A stretch of 64,000 nt of DNA from Streptomyces wedmorensis (GTDB taxonomy: Bacteria; Actinomycetota; Actinomycetes; Streptomycetales; Streptomycetaceae). The notes beneath the pieces were generated by a model that was not told where the DNA came from, did no database searches, and saw only the letters and a list, made by a program, of their open reading frames with translations. Positions within the stretch are counted from its first letter, which is position 1. Every line of letters begins with the position of its first letter. The DNA is taken from the NCBI RefSeq assembly GCF_000716445.1, contig NZ_JNWK01000024.1:53392-117391 (forward strand), in the 5' to 3' direction. Positions 27,577 through 36,203 of this stretch are shown here, in pieces. A program made the position numbers and the translations under genes.

Positions 27577-28515
27577 GTGCGCCGACTTGCCGGCCTTCTC
27601 GTCGTCCCGCTGCTGCTGCTCTCCACAGCGGCGTGCGGCAGCGACGACAAGGGCTCCGATTCCGCCTCGATGAAGAACGGGCTGCCCGCCATCACCGCGG
27701 GGGAGAAGTTCGGGGAGAAGCCGACCCTCTCCAAGGGCGAGGGCGACCCGCCCAAGGAACTGAAGGTCAACGTCATCAGCGAGGGCAAGGGCGCGGTGAC
27801 GAAGAAGGGCGACGCGCTCCAGGTGAACTACCTGGGTCAGGCCTGGGACTCCACCACCCCCTTCGACAACAGCTTCGACCGCGGCCAGCCGTTCGACCTC
27901 ACGCTGGGCGCCGGACAGGTCATCAAGGGCTGGGACCAGGGCCTGGATGGCCAGAAGGTCGGCAGCCGCATCGAGATCGGCATCCCGCCGGAGCTCGGCT
28001 ACGGCGCGCAGGGCCAGGGCGACATCAAGCCCAACGCCACCCTCGTCTTCGTCGTGGACATCCTGAAGGCCGTCACCATCCCGAAGTCCGCCACCGGTAC
28101 CCCGGTCGCCCAGGACAACAAGGACCTGCCCAAGGTCGGCACCAACACCGACGGCAAGGCCCCCTCGCTGACGGTCCCGAAGACCGACCCGCCGACCAAG
28201 CTCGTCTCGAACTACGTGCTCGAGGCCAACGGCGAGGCCGTCAAGGCCACCGACACGGTCGTCGTGAACTACGTCGCCGCCCTGTGGAAGGACGGCAAGG
28301 TCTTCGACTCGACCTACACCACCGGCAAGCCCGCGAACTTCCCGCTGGAGCAGCTCACGCTGAAGGGCCTCAAGGACGGCCTCGTCGGCAAGAAGATCGG
28401 CAGCCGCGTCCTCATCGTCGCCCCGCCGTCCGAGGCCTTCGGCGACCAGGAGAAGCAGGGCATCCCGAAGAACTCCACGCTGGTGTTCGCCGTGGACATC
28501 CTGACGAAGATGTAA
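27577..28515 (+). CDS. Lipoprotein with two FKBP-type peptidyl-prolyl isomerase domains
   Basis: Exported isomerase of 312 residues. The signal peptide ends in the lipobox LSTAAC. Two FKBP domains follow: the first (about 70-170) has GWDQGLDGQKVGSRIEIGIPPELGYG and VFVVDIL, the second (about 205-310) has the shorter LKGLKDGLVGKKIGSRVLIVAPPSEAFG and LVFAVDILTKM. The second domain lacks the Trp of the GWxxG motif and may be weaker. GTG 27577 has GAGG six bases upstream. It probably helps fold exported proteins at the cell surface; a cytoplasmic FKBP follows 43 bases on. Confidence 0.93.
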   Translation: MRRLAGLLVVPLLLLSTAACGSDDKGSDSASMKNGLPAITAGEKFGEKPTLSKGEGDPPKELKVNVISEGKGAVTKKGDALQVNYLGQAWDSTTPFDNSFDRGQPFDLTLGAGQVIKGWDQGLDGQKVGSRIEIGIPPELGYGAQGQGDIKPNATLVFVVDILKAVTIPKSATGTPVAQDNKDLPKVGTNTDGKAPSLTVPKTDPPTKLVSNYVLEANGEAVKATDTVVVNYVAALWKDGKVFDSTYTTGKPANFPLEQLTLKGLKDGLVGKKIGSRVLIVAPPSEAFGDQEKQGIPKNSTLVFAVDILTKM

Positions 28516-28558
28516 GACTGTCCCGATCGCGCAGTTCATCAGTATGAGGAGCAGTTCA

Positions 28559-28939
28559 GTGAGCATCGAGAAGCCCGAGATCGACTTCCCGGGTGGCGAG
28601 CCGCCGAAGGACCTGGAGATCAAGGACCTCTGGGAGGGTGACGGCGACGTCGCCGCCGCCGGTGACTTCGTCAAGGTCCACTACGTGGGTGTCGCCTTCT
28701 CCACCGGTGAGGAGTTCGACGCCTCCTGGAACCGCGGCAGCGCGCTCGACTTCAACCTCGGCGCCGGTCAGGTCATCCAGGGCTGGGACCAGGGCATCCA
28801 GGGCATGAAGGTCGGCGGCCGCCGCCAGCTGATCATCCCCGCCCACCTCGCCTACGGCGACCGTGGCGCCGGCAGCGCGATCGCCCCGGGCGAGACGCTG
28901 ATCTTCGTCTGCGACCTCGTGGCCGTGAAGAAGCGCTGA
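28559..28939 (+). CDS. Cytoplasmic FKBP-type peptidyl-prolyl isomerase
   Basis: Single-domain FKBP of 126 residues without a signal peptide. Active-site blocks VKVHYVGVAFSTGEEFDASWNRGSALDFNLGAGQVIQGWDQGIQGMKVGGRRQLIIPAHLAYG are complete. I chose GTG 28559 (SIEKPEIDFPGG) because AGGAG lies seven bases upstream; an in-frame ATG 15 bases earlier would overlap that site. It follows the two-domain FKBP lipoprotein and probably shares its transcript. FKBP genes here are a stable neighbour of pafA in Streptomyces. Confidence 0.94.
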   Translation: MSIEKPEIDFPGGEPPKDLEIKDLWEGDGDVAAAGDFVKVHYVGVAFSTGEEFDASWNRGSALDFNLGAGQVIQGWDQGIQGMKVGGRRQLIIPAHLAYGDRGAGSAIAPGETLIFVCDLVAVKKR

Positions 28940-28951
28940 CCCGCGCACACC

Positions 28952-29001
28952 GCGACCGTTCGCGGTCGCTCCGGGGCCCCCGCCATCCGTGGCGGGGGCC
29001 C
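28952..29001. terminator. Two tandem terminator hairpins after the FKBP genes
   Basis: GCGACCG-TTCG-CGGTCGC at 28952-28969 with a UUCG-type tetraloop, then GGGCCCCCGCC / GGCGGGGGCCC at 28974-29001. Both are perfect and lie just after the stop at 28939. Confidence 0.8.
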
Positions 29002-29007
29002 TCGGCT

Positions 29008-29036
29008 TTGGTCCCGACACCCCGGGGCGGTACGGT
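29008..29036 (+). promoter_or_regulatory. Candidate pafBC promoter
   Basis: TTGGTC (29008-29013), 17 bases, TACGGT (29031-29036), a fair match to the main-sigma consensus. It predicts a start near 29043 and a leader of about 38 bases that includes the GAGGTG ribosome site of pafB. Confidence 0.5.
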
Positions 29037-29080
29037 CGGACGTCCGAGAAGTGGATCCGCGGAAGAGGTGCAGGGCTTCG

Positions 29081-30037
29081 ATGGCGATTGCCAAGTCCGA
29101 GCGGCTGATGAATCTCGCGCTGTGCCTGCTCGGGACGCGCCGACCGTTGAGCAAGCGGGAACTCCGCGGCTCCATCGAGGCCTACCTCGAAGCCTCCGCA
29201 GACGACGCCTTCAACCGCATGTTCGAGCGCGACAAGGACGACCTGCGCGAGCTCGGCCTCGTCATCGAGACCGTCGAGAACCTGGAGGGCGAGACCGGCT
29301 ACCTCGCCCGCCGCGACTCCAACCGGCTGCCTCCCATCACCCTCGACGCCGAGGAGGCCGCCGCGCTCGGCCTCGCCGCCAAGGTGTGGCAGCAGGCCCG
29401 TCTCGCCGGGGCCGCCAGCGGCGCCCTCCAGAAGCTCCGCGCCGCCGGCATGCCCGAGGCGGAGGACTCGTACGAGACGCAGCCCAGCGCCCTCGAACCC
29501 CGCATCCCGGTCCACGAGGCGGCCTTCGAACCGCTCATGCTGGCCTGCCGCGACCGCCGCCCGGTCGTCTTCGACTACCGCAAGGCCAACGCCGCCCGCC
29601 CCGAGTCCCGCCAGGTCGAGCCCTGGACCCTCGAATGCTGGCGCGGCCACTGGTACCTCGCCGGCTGGGACCGCGACCGCGGCGCCGAGCGCGTCTTCCG
29701 CCTCTCCCGGATCACCGGCAAGGTCCGCTCCCGGGCCGGCGCCTTCACCGCGCCCGTGCCCGACGTCGTCACCGTCCGGGAGACCGTGGAGAGCTGGGCG
29801 GGCGAGACCGCGACCCGCACCGCCAGGATCCGGCTGCGCGGCGGCTGCGGCTACCCGCTGCGCGCCCGCGCCCTGTCCGTGCGGGAGGGCGCCGACGGCT
29901 GGGACGAGCTGGAGATCCCGTACGGCCACGGGCTCGACGCCTGGCTGGTCGAGTTCGGCCCCGACGTCGTCGTCCGGGAACCCGCCGATCTGCGGGCCGA
30001 TGTGATGGACCGGCTGCGCGCCGTGGCCAAGGGCTGA
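29081..30037 (+). CDS. pafB: PafB, WYL-domain transcriptional activator subunit
   Basis: DNA-binding regulator of 318 residues. The N-terminal winged helix (AIAKSERLMNLALCLLGTRRPLSKRELR...NRMFERDKDDLRELGL) is followed by a WYL domain (RPVVFDYRKAN...RQVEPWTLECWRGHWYLAGWDRDRGAERVFRLSRI) and a C-terminal WCX region. In mycobacteria PafB and PafC form a heterodimer that activates LexA-independent DNA-repair promoters after damage. ATG 29081 with GAGGTG upstream gives the normal N-terminus. pafC follows after 16 bases, in one operon. Confidence 0.95.
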   Translation: MAIAKSERLMNLALCLLGTRRPLSKRELRGSIEAYLEASADDAFNRMFERDKDDLRELGLVIETVENLEGETGYLARRDSNRLPPITLDAEEAAALGLAAKVWQQARLAGAASGALQKLRAAGMPEAEDSYETQPSALEPRIPVHEAAFEPLMLACRDRRPVVFDYRKANAARPESRQVEPWTLECWRGHWYLAGWDRDRGAERVFRLSRITGKVRSRAGAFTAPVPDVVTVRETVESWAGETATRTARIRLRGGCGYPLRARALSVREGADGWDELEIPYGHGLDAWLVEFGPDVVVREPADLRADVMDRLRAVAKG

Positions 30038-30053
30038 GGGGGAGACGAACCGC

Positions 30054-31007
30054 ATGGCTGCCAACGCGATCGACCAGACGAGGCGGATGCTCTCCCTCGT
30101 CACCTATCTCCGCGAGCGCCCCGGCGCCCACGTCGCCGACGTCGCGCGCGCCTTCGGGATCACCGAGGACGAGCTGATCTCCGACCTGGACGTGCTGCCC
30201 ATGTGCGGCACCAGCTTCCGCGGCGGCGACCTCCTCGACATCGACACCGACGGCGACCGCATCTGGTGGCACAACCCGGACGACGTCGCCGCACCGCTGC
30301 GGCTCGCCGCGGACGAGGCGACCGCCCTCCTGGTCGCCGCCCGCGCCGTCGCCACCCTGCCGGGGCTCCGCGAGAGCGACCGGGAGGCCCTGCTCCGCGC
30401 CACCGCCAAGCTGGAGGCCGCCGCGGGCGAGGCCGCCGGGGCCAGCTCCCGGCTCTCGGTCACCTTCGAGTCCGAGGGCGGCGTCTTCGCCGAGGTCGAC
30501 CGGGCCATCTCCGAACGCCGGCGCCTCTGGGTCCGCTACTACTCGCCCGCCCGCGACGAGCTCACCGAGCGCGAGGTCGACCCGATCCGGCTCTTCGCCG
30601 TCGGCCACACCTACATGGAGGCGTGGTGCCGCCTCTCCGAGGCGCGCCGCACCTTCCGCCTCGACCGCGTCGTCGAGATCCGCATCCTCGACGAGCACGC
30701 CGCGCCGCCGGAGCTGGAGCTGCGCGACCTGTCCGAGGGCCTCGTGCAGCCGTCCGCCGACGACCCCGAGGTCGTGGTCGAGGTGGGGCCCGGCGGCCGC
30801 TGGGTCGCCGAGTACTACCCGCACGACCGGGCCGACGAGCTCCCGGACGGCGGACTGCGGATCACGCTGCGGACGCCGGACCCCGCCTCGCTGCGCCGGC
30901 TAGCCCTCCGACTGGGCAGCGACGGGCGGATCGTCGCACCGGCCGAGCTCGCCGACAGCGCCAGGACGGCGGCCGCCGCCGCGCTCGCCGCGTACGAGGG
31001 GCTGTGA
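30054..31007 (+). CDS. pafC: PafC, WYL-domain transcriptional activator subunit
   Basis: Partner of PafB, 317 residues, same architecture: N-terminal winged helix (DQTRRMLSLVTYLRERPGAHVADVARAFGITEDELISDLDVL), WYL domain (RRLWVRYYSPARDELTEREVDPIRLFAVGHTYMEAWCRLSEARRTFRLDRV) and a C-terminal WCX region. The WYL domain probably binds nucleic acid or another damage signal. GGGGGAG precedes the ATG. Despite the proteasome-accessory-factor name, the role in actinobacteria is regulation of DNA repair. Candidate target promoters in this window lie at 14.3, 33.2 and 42.5 kb. Confidence 0.95.
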   Translation: MAANAIDQTRRMLSLVTYLRERPGAHVADVARAFGITEDELISDLDVLPMCGTSFRGGDLLDIDTDGDRIWWHNPDDVAAPLRLAADEATALLVAARAVATLPGLRESDREALLRATAKLEAAAGEAAGASSRLSVTFESEGGVFAEVDRAISERRRLWVRYYSPARDELTEREVDPIRLFAVGHTYMEAWCRLSEARRTFRLDRVVEIRILDEHAAPPELELRDLSEGLVQPSADDPEVVVEVGPGGRWVAEYYPHDRADELPDGGLRITLRTPDPASLRRLALRLGSDGRIVAPAELADSARTAAAAALAAYEGL

Positions 31008-31077
31008 CGGTCCCGGCGGCCGTGACGCTGTTGCTTACGTACCGAAGGTGCGACGAGAGATGAGGGAAGTGTCCGCG

Positions 31078-31323
31078 ATGCACGGTCTCACGGCGACGAT
31101 CGCCCCGGTCCTCTTCAAGGCCGCCTGCCCCGACTGCCGCTCCCGCTTCGAACTCTCCGCGAGCGCCCTGCGGCTGGCCATCGGCGCCAGCCGCCGCACC
31201 ACGTTCTACTCCTTCACCTGCCCGGAGTGCGGAAGCTCCGTCCGCAAGCCCGCCGGCGAGCGCATCGTCGAACTCCTCACCGGCGGCGGCGTGCGCACCC
31301 TGCGGCTCCACACGACCGTCTGA
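31078..31323 (+). CDS. Small zinc-ribbon protein
   Basis: Protein of 81 residues with two Cys pairs, ACPDCRSRFEL and TCPECGSSVRKP, about 38 residues apart, a typical zinc ribbon. I took ATG 31078 (MHGLTATIAP) with GAGGGA nine bases upstream. In-frame starts at 31060 and 31048 are possible and would add up to ten residues. It lies between pafC and tatA with a short membrane protein 13 bases downstream. No specific function can be given. Confidence 0.75.
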   Translation: MHGLTATIAPVLFKAACPDCRSRFELSASALRLAIGASRRTTFYSFTCPECGSSVRKPAGERIVELLTGGGVRTLRLHTTV

Positions 31324-31336
31324 GTAGGCTCAGCAC

Positions 31337-31534
31337 ATGTTCTGGCCCATGCTCGCCATCGCCCTCGGATTCCTCGGGATCGCCGTCCTCGGCGTCCTCG
31401 CGGTCAAGGTCTTCCTCGAAGTCCGGCGCCTCGGGCGCCAGGTGGCCCACACCACAGAGCGGATCAATCGGGCGGCCGAGGACCTCGAGACCGCCGCCGC
31501 AGGACTGGCCCGAACCGGCGAGACCCTGCGCTGA
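31337..31534 (+). CDS. Small single-span membrane protein with coiled-coil tail
   Basis: Protein of 65 residues. An N-terminal hydrophobic helix (residues 4-26) is followed by an amphipathic stretch VRRLGRQVAHTTERINRAAEDLETAAAGLARTGETL, likely a coiled coil. The pattern resembles DUF948-type proteins. It starts 13 bases after the zinc-ribbon gene and precedes tatA by 186 bases. Codon use is normal for the window, so I take it as real; function unknown. Confidence 0.7.
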   Translation: MFWPMLAIALGFLGIAVLGVLAVKVFLEVRRLGRQVAHTTERINRAAEDLETAAAGLARTGETLR

Positions 31535-31600
31535 ACCCGTGCCGTACCCTGCGTGAAAGAGCACACACCCGGGCTCGTGCTGCGCAATCGGGAGTATGCA

Positions 31601-31613
31601 AGGGCATTGCCCT
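31601..31613. promoter_or_regulatory. Palindrome in the tatA upstream region
   Basis: Perfect palindrome AGGGCA-T-TGCCCT at 31601-31613. It overlaps a possible -35 TTGCCC (31607-31612), with TACGAT at 31632-31637 as a possible -10 after 19 bases. It could be an operator for tatA; no regulator can be named. Confidence 0.3.
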
Positions 31614-31720
31614 GCGTTTACTCCTGCGGGTTACGATCGCTGGCAGCGCGGTGGTAGGACGCATGTCCGACCCGCCGGGCAACCGCACTCCCTGTCGCCT
31701 CGGTGAAGAAGGTAAACGCT

Positions 31721-32008
31721 ATGGGTAGGCTCGGCCCCACCGAGATCATCCTGATCCTCGTCGTGATCATCCTGCTGTTCGGCGCCAAGAAGCTTCCGGA
31801 CATGGCGCGCTCGCTGGGCAAGTCGGCCCGCATCCTCAAGAGCGAGGCCAAGGCGATGAAGTCGGACGACCAGCAGAGCGCCCCCGCCGACCCGCCGCAG
31901 GCGGGCACCGGAACGCAGGAGCCCGCGCCGCGCACCATCCAGGCCGCTCCCGGCGACGTGACCAGCTCGCGCCCCGTGGCCGAGCCTTCGGACACCACCA
32001 AGCGCTGA
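31721..32008 (+). CDS. tatA: Twin-arginine translocase subunit TatA
   Basis: Pore-forming Tat subunit of 95 residues. One N-terminal membrane helix (GPTEIILILVVIILLFG) runs into the conserved FGAKKLPDMARSLGKSARILKSEAKAM amphipathic helix, then a disordered polar tail. ATG 31721 with GAAGG eight bases upstream; an ATG 18 bases earlier sits inside the ribosome site. tatC follows after 59 bases. Together they export folded proteins with RR signal peptides. Confidence 0.96.
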   Translation: MGRLGPTEIILILVVIILLFGAKKLPDMARSLGKSARILKSEAKAMKSDDQQSAPADPPQAGTGTQEPAPRTIQAAPGDVTSSRPVAEPSDTTKR

Positions 32009-32067
32009 CCCGGTCCGCCGCGGCCGCCGCACCGGGCGGCGGCTGCCGCACGAGATGAGGACGTGGG

Positions 32068-33015
32068 TTGCCCAAGTCTGCCCGCAAGCAGGAGAAGGAC
32101 CCCGAGGGCCGGATGCCCCTCGTGGAGCACCTGCGTGAACTCCGCAACCGACTGGCGAAGGGTCTCCTCGCCATCGCAGCGGTGACGATCGTCGCCCTCG
32201 CGTACAGCGAGGAGCTGATGCAGTTCCTGACGAAGTCGGTGCCCACCTGCGCACCGAACGTCACCAGTGACGGCGGCAACTGCGCGATCGTCTCCTTCAA
32301 CACGCTGATGGCCCCCTTCAGCACGACGATCCAGCTGTCGCTGACGGCCGGTCTCGTCGTCGCGAGCCCGGTCTGGCTCTACCAGCTGTGGGCTTTCGTC
32401 GCGCCCGGGCTGCACAAGAACGAGAAGAAGTACACGTACGCCTTCGTGGGCGCGGCCGTGCCGCTGTTCGGCGCGGGCGCCTACCTCGCGTACCTCATCC
32501 TCCCCGTCAGCGTGAAGGTCCTGATCAGCCTCACGCCCAGCGGATCCGCGAACATCCTGTCGCTGAACGACGTCCTCGACTTCACCCTGCGCATGGTGCT
32601 CGTCTTCGGCCTCGCCTTCGAGCTGCCCCTCGTCCTGGTGATGCTGAACCTCACCGGGGTCCTCACCGGCCGCCGCATGGCCGGCTGGTGGCGCGGCGTG
32701 ATCATGGGCGTCTTCGTGTTCGGCGCCGTCATCACCCCGACCACCGACCCGGTCGGCATGATCGCCCTCGCCGGACCGATCACGATCCTGTACTTCGGGG
32801 CCGTCGGTTTCTCCCTCCTCAACGACCGGCGACGCAGGCGCGGCAACCCCGACGCCGAACTCGACGACGACGAGGCCTCCGCGCTGGACCTCACGCCCCA
32901 GGCCGTCGGCGCCGTCGAGCCCGTCACCGCCGCCCGGGCCCTGCCCGAGCAGGCCACCGCCGAGCCCGGCGGAAGCGGCGCGCACCGGCTGAACGGCTAC
33001 GACGACATCACCTGA
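32068..33015 (+). CDS. tatC: Twin-arginine translocase subunit TatC
   Basis: Receptor subunit for RR signal peptides, 315 residues with six membrane segments. The conserved N-terminal PEGRMPLVEHLRELRNRL, the LYQLWAFVAPGLHKNEKKYT loop and the F-E pair in GLAFELPLVLVML are present. A TTG at 32068 (PKSARKQEKDPEGRM) with GAGG upstream is the best start; the next in-frame ATG would remove conserved residues. It ends with a 60-residue charged cytoplasmic tail. It follows tatA, and a strong terminator lies downstream. Confidence 0.95.
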   Translation: MPKSARKQEKDPEGRMPLVEHLRELRNRLAKGLLAIAAVTIVALAYSEELMQFLTKSVPTCAPNVTSDGGNCAIVSFNTLMAPFSTTIQLSLTAGLVVASPVWLYQLWAFVAPGLHKNEKKYTYAFVGAAVPLFGAGAYLAYLILPVSVKVLISLTPSGSANILSLNDVLDFTLRMVLVFGLAFELPLVLVMLNLTGVLTGRRMAGWWRGVIMGVFVFGAVITPTTDPVGMIALAGPITILYFGAVGFSLLNDRRRRRGNPDAELDDDEASALDLTPQAVGAVEPVTAARALPEQATAEPGGSGAHRLNGYDDIT

Positions 33016-33044
33016 TCCCGCGGAATCCCGCGGAGCGTCTTCGC

Positions 33045-33080
33045 GAGGGGTCCCCCGGACATCGTCCGGGGGACCCCTCC
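33045..33080. terminator. Terminator after tatC
   Basis: GAGGGGTCCCCCGGAC / GTCCGGGGGACCCCTC, a perfect 16-bp stem with a three-base loop, 30 bases after the tatC stop. Confidence 0.85.
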
Positions 33081-33174
33081 GTCGCGTCCGGTCCTCGGCC
33101 CCGCATGTCCCGGACCTCCCTCCCGGCACCCTCGGAACCCTGCCCTCCGTATCCCCTCGATAAAGATCGCGTCA

Positions 33175-33197
33175 CTGTCACAGGCGGCGGGTAGGCT
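33175..33197 (+). promoter_or_regulatory. Possible PafBC-type promoter of the helicase gene
   Basis: CTGTCACAG-N8-TAGGCT, ending ten bases before the ATG. It matches TTGTCRGTG at 6 of 9 positions, with exact eight-base spacing and a full TANNNT. This is weaker than the sites at 14.3 and 42.5 kb. Confidence 0.4.
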
Positions 33198-33207
33198 CGA
33201 CAACAAG

Positions 33208-36033
33208 ATGACAGAGGACCTCACACCAGCCGAGGCGTACGCGGCCGCCCGCGCCCGCAACGCCGAGCAGCGCACCGCACTGGCACCCTTCCGCGAGCTG
33301 TACGAATTCGGACTGGACCCCTTCCAGATCGAGGCGTGCAAGGCGCTCGAAGCGGGCAAGGGCGTGCTCGTCGCCGCCCCCACGGGCTCCGGCAAGACCA
33401 TCGTCGGCGAGTTCGCCGTCCACCTCGCCCTCACCCAGGGCCGCAAGTGCTTCTACACGACGCCCATCAAGGCGCTGTCGAACCAGAAGTACGCCGACCT
33501 CGTCAAGCGGTACGGCCCCGACAAGGTCGGCCTCCTCACCGGCGACAACAGTGTCAACGGCGACGCGCCGATCGTCGTCATGACCACCGAAGTCCTCCGC
33601 AACATGCTCTACGCCGGATCCCAGGCCCTCTCCGGCCTCGGGTACGTCGTCATGGACGAGGTCCACTACCTCTCCGACCGCTTCCGCGGCGCGGTCTGGG
33701 AGGAAGTGATCATCCACCTCCCCGAATCCGTCACGCTCGTCTCGCTCTCCGCGACCGTCTCCAACGCCGAGGAGTTCGGCGACTGGCTCGACACCGTCCG
33801 CGGGGACACCGAGGTCATCGTCTCCGAGAGCCGCCCCGTGCCGCTCTGGCAGCACGTCCTCGCCGGACGCCGGATGTACGACCTCTTCGAGGAGGAGACC
33901 GACCACGGCGGCCGCGGCTCCGCCCGCCGCGAGGTCAACCCCGACCTCATGCGCCTGGCCCGCACGGAGAACACGGCGTACAACCCGCGCGACCGGCGCC
34001 GCGGCAAGATGGTCCGCGAGGCCGACCGCGAGCGCGAGCGCCGCCAGCGCTCCCGCATCTGGACCCCCGGCCGCCCCGAGGTCATCGAACGCCTCGACGC
34101 CGAAGGGCTCCTGCCCGCCATCACCTTCATCTTCAGCCGGGCCGGCTGCGAAGCCGCCGTGCAGCAGTGCCTGTACGCCGGGCTCCGGCTCAACAACGAC
34201 GAGGGACGCCGGCGCGTCCGCGAGATCGTCGAGGCGCGCACCGCCGCCATCCCCGCCGAGGACCTCCACGTCCTCGGCTACTACGAATGGCTCGAAGCGC
34301 TGGAGCGGGGCATCGCCGCCCACCACGCCGGCATGCTCCCGACCTTCAAGGAAGTCGTCGAGGAGCTCTTCGTCCGCGGGCTCGTCAAGGCCGTCTTCGC
34401 GACCGAGACCCTCGCCCTCGGCATCAACATGCCCGCGCGGTCCGTCGTCCTCGAGAAGCTCGTCAAGTGGAACGGCGAACAGCACGCCGACATCACTCCC
34501 GGCGAGTACACCCAGCTCACCGGCCGCGCGGGCCGCCGGGGCATCGACGTCGAGGGCCACGCCGTCGTCCTCTGGCAGCGCGGCCTCGACCCCGGCCACC
34601 TCGCCGGACTCGCCGGCACGCGCACGTACCCCCTGCGCTCCAGCTTCAGGCCCTCGTACAACATGGCGGTCAACCTCGTCGACCAGTTCGGCCGGCACCG
34701 CTCCCGCGAGCTCCTCGAGACCTCCTTCGCCCAGTTCCAGGCCGACCGCTCCGTCGTCGGCATCTCCCGCCAGGTGCAGAAGAACGAAGAGGGACTCGAG
34801 GGCTACCGCGAGGGCATGACCTGCCACCTCGGCGACTTCGAGGAGTACGCGCGGCTCCGCCGCGACCTCAAGGACCGCGAGACCGAACTGGCCCGGCAGG
34901 GCGCCGCCCAGCGCCGCGCCCAGGCGGCCAACTCCCTGGAGAAGCTCAAGCCGGGCGACATCATCCACGTGCCCACGGGCAAGTTCGCCGGCCTCGCCCT
35001 GGTCCTCGACCCCGGCATCCCGGCCGGCCGCACCAACGGCCACCGCGGCTTCGAGTACCACGACGGGCCGCGCCCTCTCGTCCTCACCGCCGAGCGGCAG
35101 GTCAAGAGGCTCGCCTCCATCGACTTCCCCGTCCCGGTCGAGGCCCTGGAGCGCATGAGGATCCCCAAGACCTTCAACCCGCGCTCTCCGCAGTCCCGCC
35201 GCGACCTCGCCTCCGCCCTGCGCAGCAAGGCCGGACACATCAACCCCGAGCGGCACCACAAGCAGCGCGCCGCCGCCGCCGACGACCGCGAGATCGCCAG
35301 GCTGCGCACCGAGATCCGCGCCCACCCCTGCCACGGCTGCGACGAGCGCGAGGACCACGCCCGCTGGGCCGAGCGCTACCACCGCCTCCAGCGCGACACC
35401 CAGCAGCTGGAGCGGCGCATCGAGGGCCGCACCAACACCATCGCCCGTACCTTCGACCGGATCGTCGCGCTCCTCACCGAACTCGACTACCTGCGAGGCG
35501 ACGAGGTCACCGACAACGGCAAGCGGCTCGCCCGGCTCTACGGCGAACTCGACCTGCTGGCCAGCGAATGCCTCCGCGACCGCGTCTGGGAGGGCCTCAC
35601 GCCGCCCGAGCTCGCCGCCTGCGTCTCCGCGTTGGTGTACGAGTCGCGGCAGGCCGACGACGCCGTCGCGCCCAAGCTGCCGACGGGCAACGCCAAGGCG
35701 GCGCTCGGCGAGATGGTCCGCATCTGGGGCCGTCTCGACGCCCTCGAAGAGGAATTCAAGATCAATCAGGCCGAGGGCGTCGGCCAGCGCGAACCCGACC
35801 TCGGCTTCGCCTGGGCCGCCTACCAGTGGGCCTCCGACAAGAGCCTCGACGAGGTCCTCCGCGAGGCAGAGATGCCCGCCGGCGACTTCGTGCGCTGGTG
35901 CAAGCAGGTCATCGACGTCCTCGGACAGATCTCGGCGGCCGCGCCCAAGGAGAACAGCACCGTGGCGAAGAACGCCCGCAAGGCCGTGGAATCGCTGCTC
36001 CGCGGAGTCGTCGCCTACAGCTCGGTCGGCTGA
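33208..36033 (+). CDS. helY: Ski2-like DExH RNA/DNA helicase (HelY type)
   Basis: Superfamily 2 helicase of 941 residues. Motif I APTGSGKT is at 57-64, motif II VMDEVHYLSDRF is near residue 150, and motif III is SLSATVSN. The second RecA domain has TETLALGINMPARSVVLEKL and QLTGRAGRRGID (motif VI). A long C-terminal region corresponds to the Mtr4/Ski2 arch and helical domains. It lies immediately after pafBC-tatAC, as does Rv2092c in M. tuberculosis. ATG 33208 lacks a strong ribosome site and has TAGGCT ten bases upstream. Substrate RNA or DNA is not known from sequence. Confidence 0.93.
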   Translation: MTEDLTPAEAYAAARARNAEQRTALAPFRELYEFGLDPFQIEACKALEAGKGVLVAAPTGSGKTIVGEFAVHLALTQGRKCFYTTPIKALSNQKYADLVKRYGPDKVGLLTGDNSVNGDAPIVVMTTEVLRNMLYAGSQALSGLGYVVMDEVHYLSDRFRGAVWEEVIIHLPESVTLVSLSATVSNAEEFGDWLDTVRGDTEVIVSESRPVPLWQHVLAGRRMYDLFEEETDHGGRGSARREVNPDLMRLARTENTAYNPRDRRRGKMVREADRERERRQRSRIWTPGRPEVIERLDAEGLLPAITFIFSRAGCEAAVQQCLYAGLRLNNDEGRRRVREIVEARTAAIPAEDLHVLGYYEWLEALERGIAAHHAGMLPTFKEVVEELFVRGLVKAVFATETLALGINMPARSVVLEKLVKWNGEQHADITPGEYTQLTGRAGRRGIDVEGHAVVLWQRGLDPGHLAGLAGTRTYPLRSSFRPSYNMAVNLVDQFGRHRSRELLETSFAQFQADRSVVGISRQVQKNEEGLEGYREGMTCHLGDFEEYARLRRDLKDRETELARQGAAQRRAQAANSLEKLKPGDIIHVPTGKFAGLALVLDPGIPAGRTNGHRGFEYHDGPRPLVLTAERQVKRLASIDFPVPVEALERMRIPKTFNPRSPQSRRDLASALRSKAGHINPERHHKQRAAAADDREIARLRTEIRAHPCHGCDEREDHARWAERYHRLQRDTQQLERRIEGRTNTIARTFDRIVALLTELDYLRGDEVTDNGKRLARLYGELDLLASECLRDRVWEGLTPPELAACVSALVYESRQADDAVAPKLPTGNAKAALGEMVRIWGRLDALEEEFKINQAEGVGQREPDLGFAWAAYQWASDKSLDEVLREAEMPAGDFVRWCKQVIDVLGQISAAAPKENSTVAKNARKAVESLLRGVVAYSSVG

Positions 36034-36050
36034 CGGCCCGTCGGTCACCG

Positions 36051-36085
36051 GAGGGGCCCGTGGCGTTCGCGCCGCGGGCCCCTTT
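36051..36085. terminator. Terminator after the helicase gene
   Basis: GGGGCCCG / CGGGCCCC with an internal GGCG-TTC-GCGCC extension, followed by TTTCG, 18 bases after the stop at 36033. Confidence 0.7.
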
Positions 36086-36203
36086 CGCGTACCGCCCGCA
36101 GCGGGTTGTCCACAGGTCGTCGTCCACAGGGCTGGCGCGGGGGAGGACCCTTCCGCTTGCATGGACTCGTACACACGAACAGGGAGTTGGGGAGGGGACG
36201 TAC

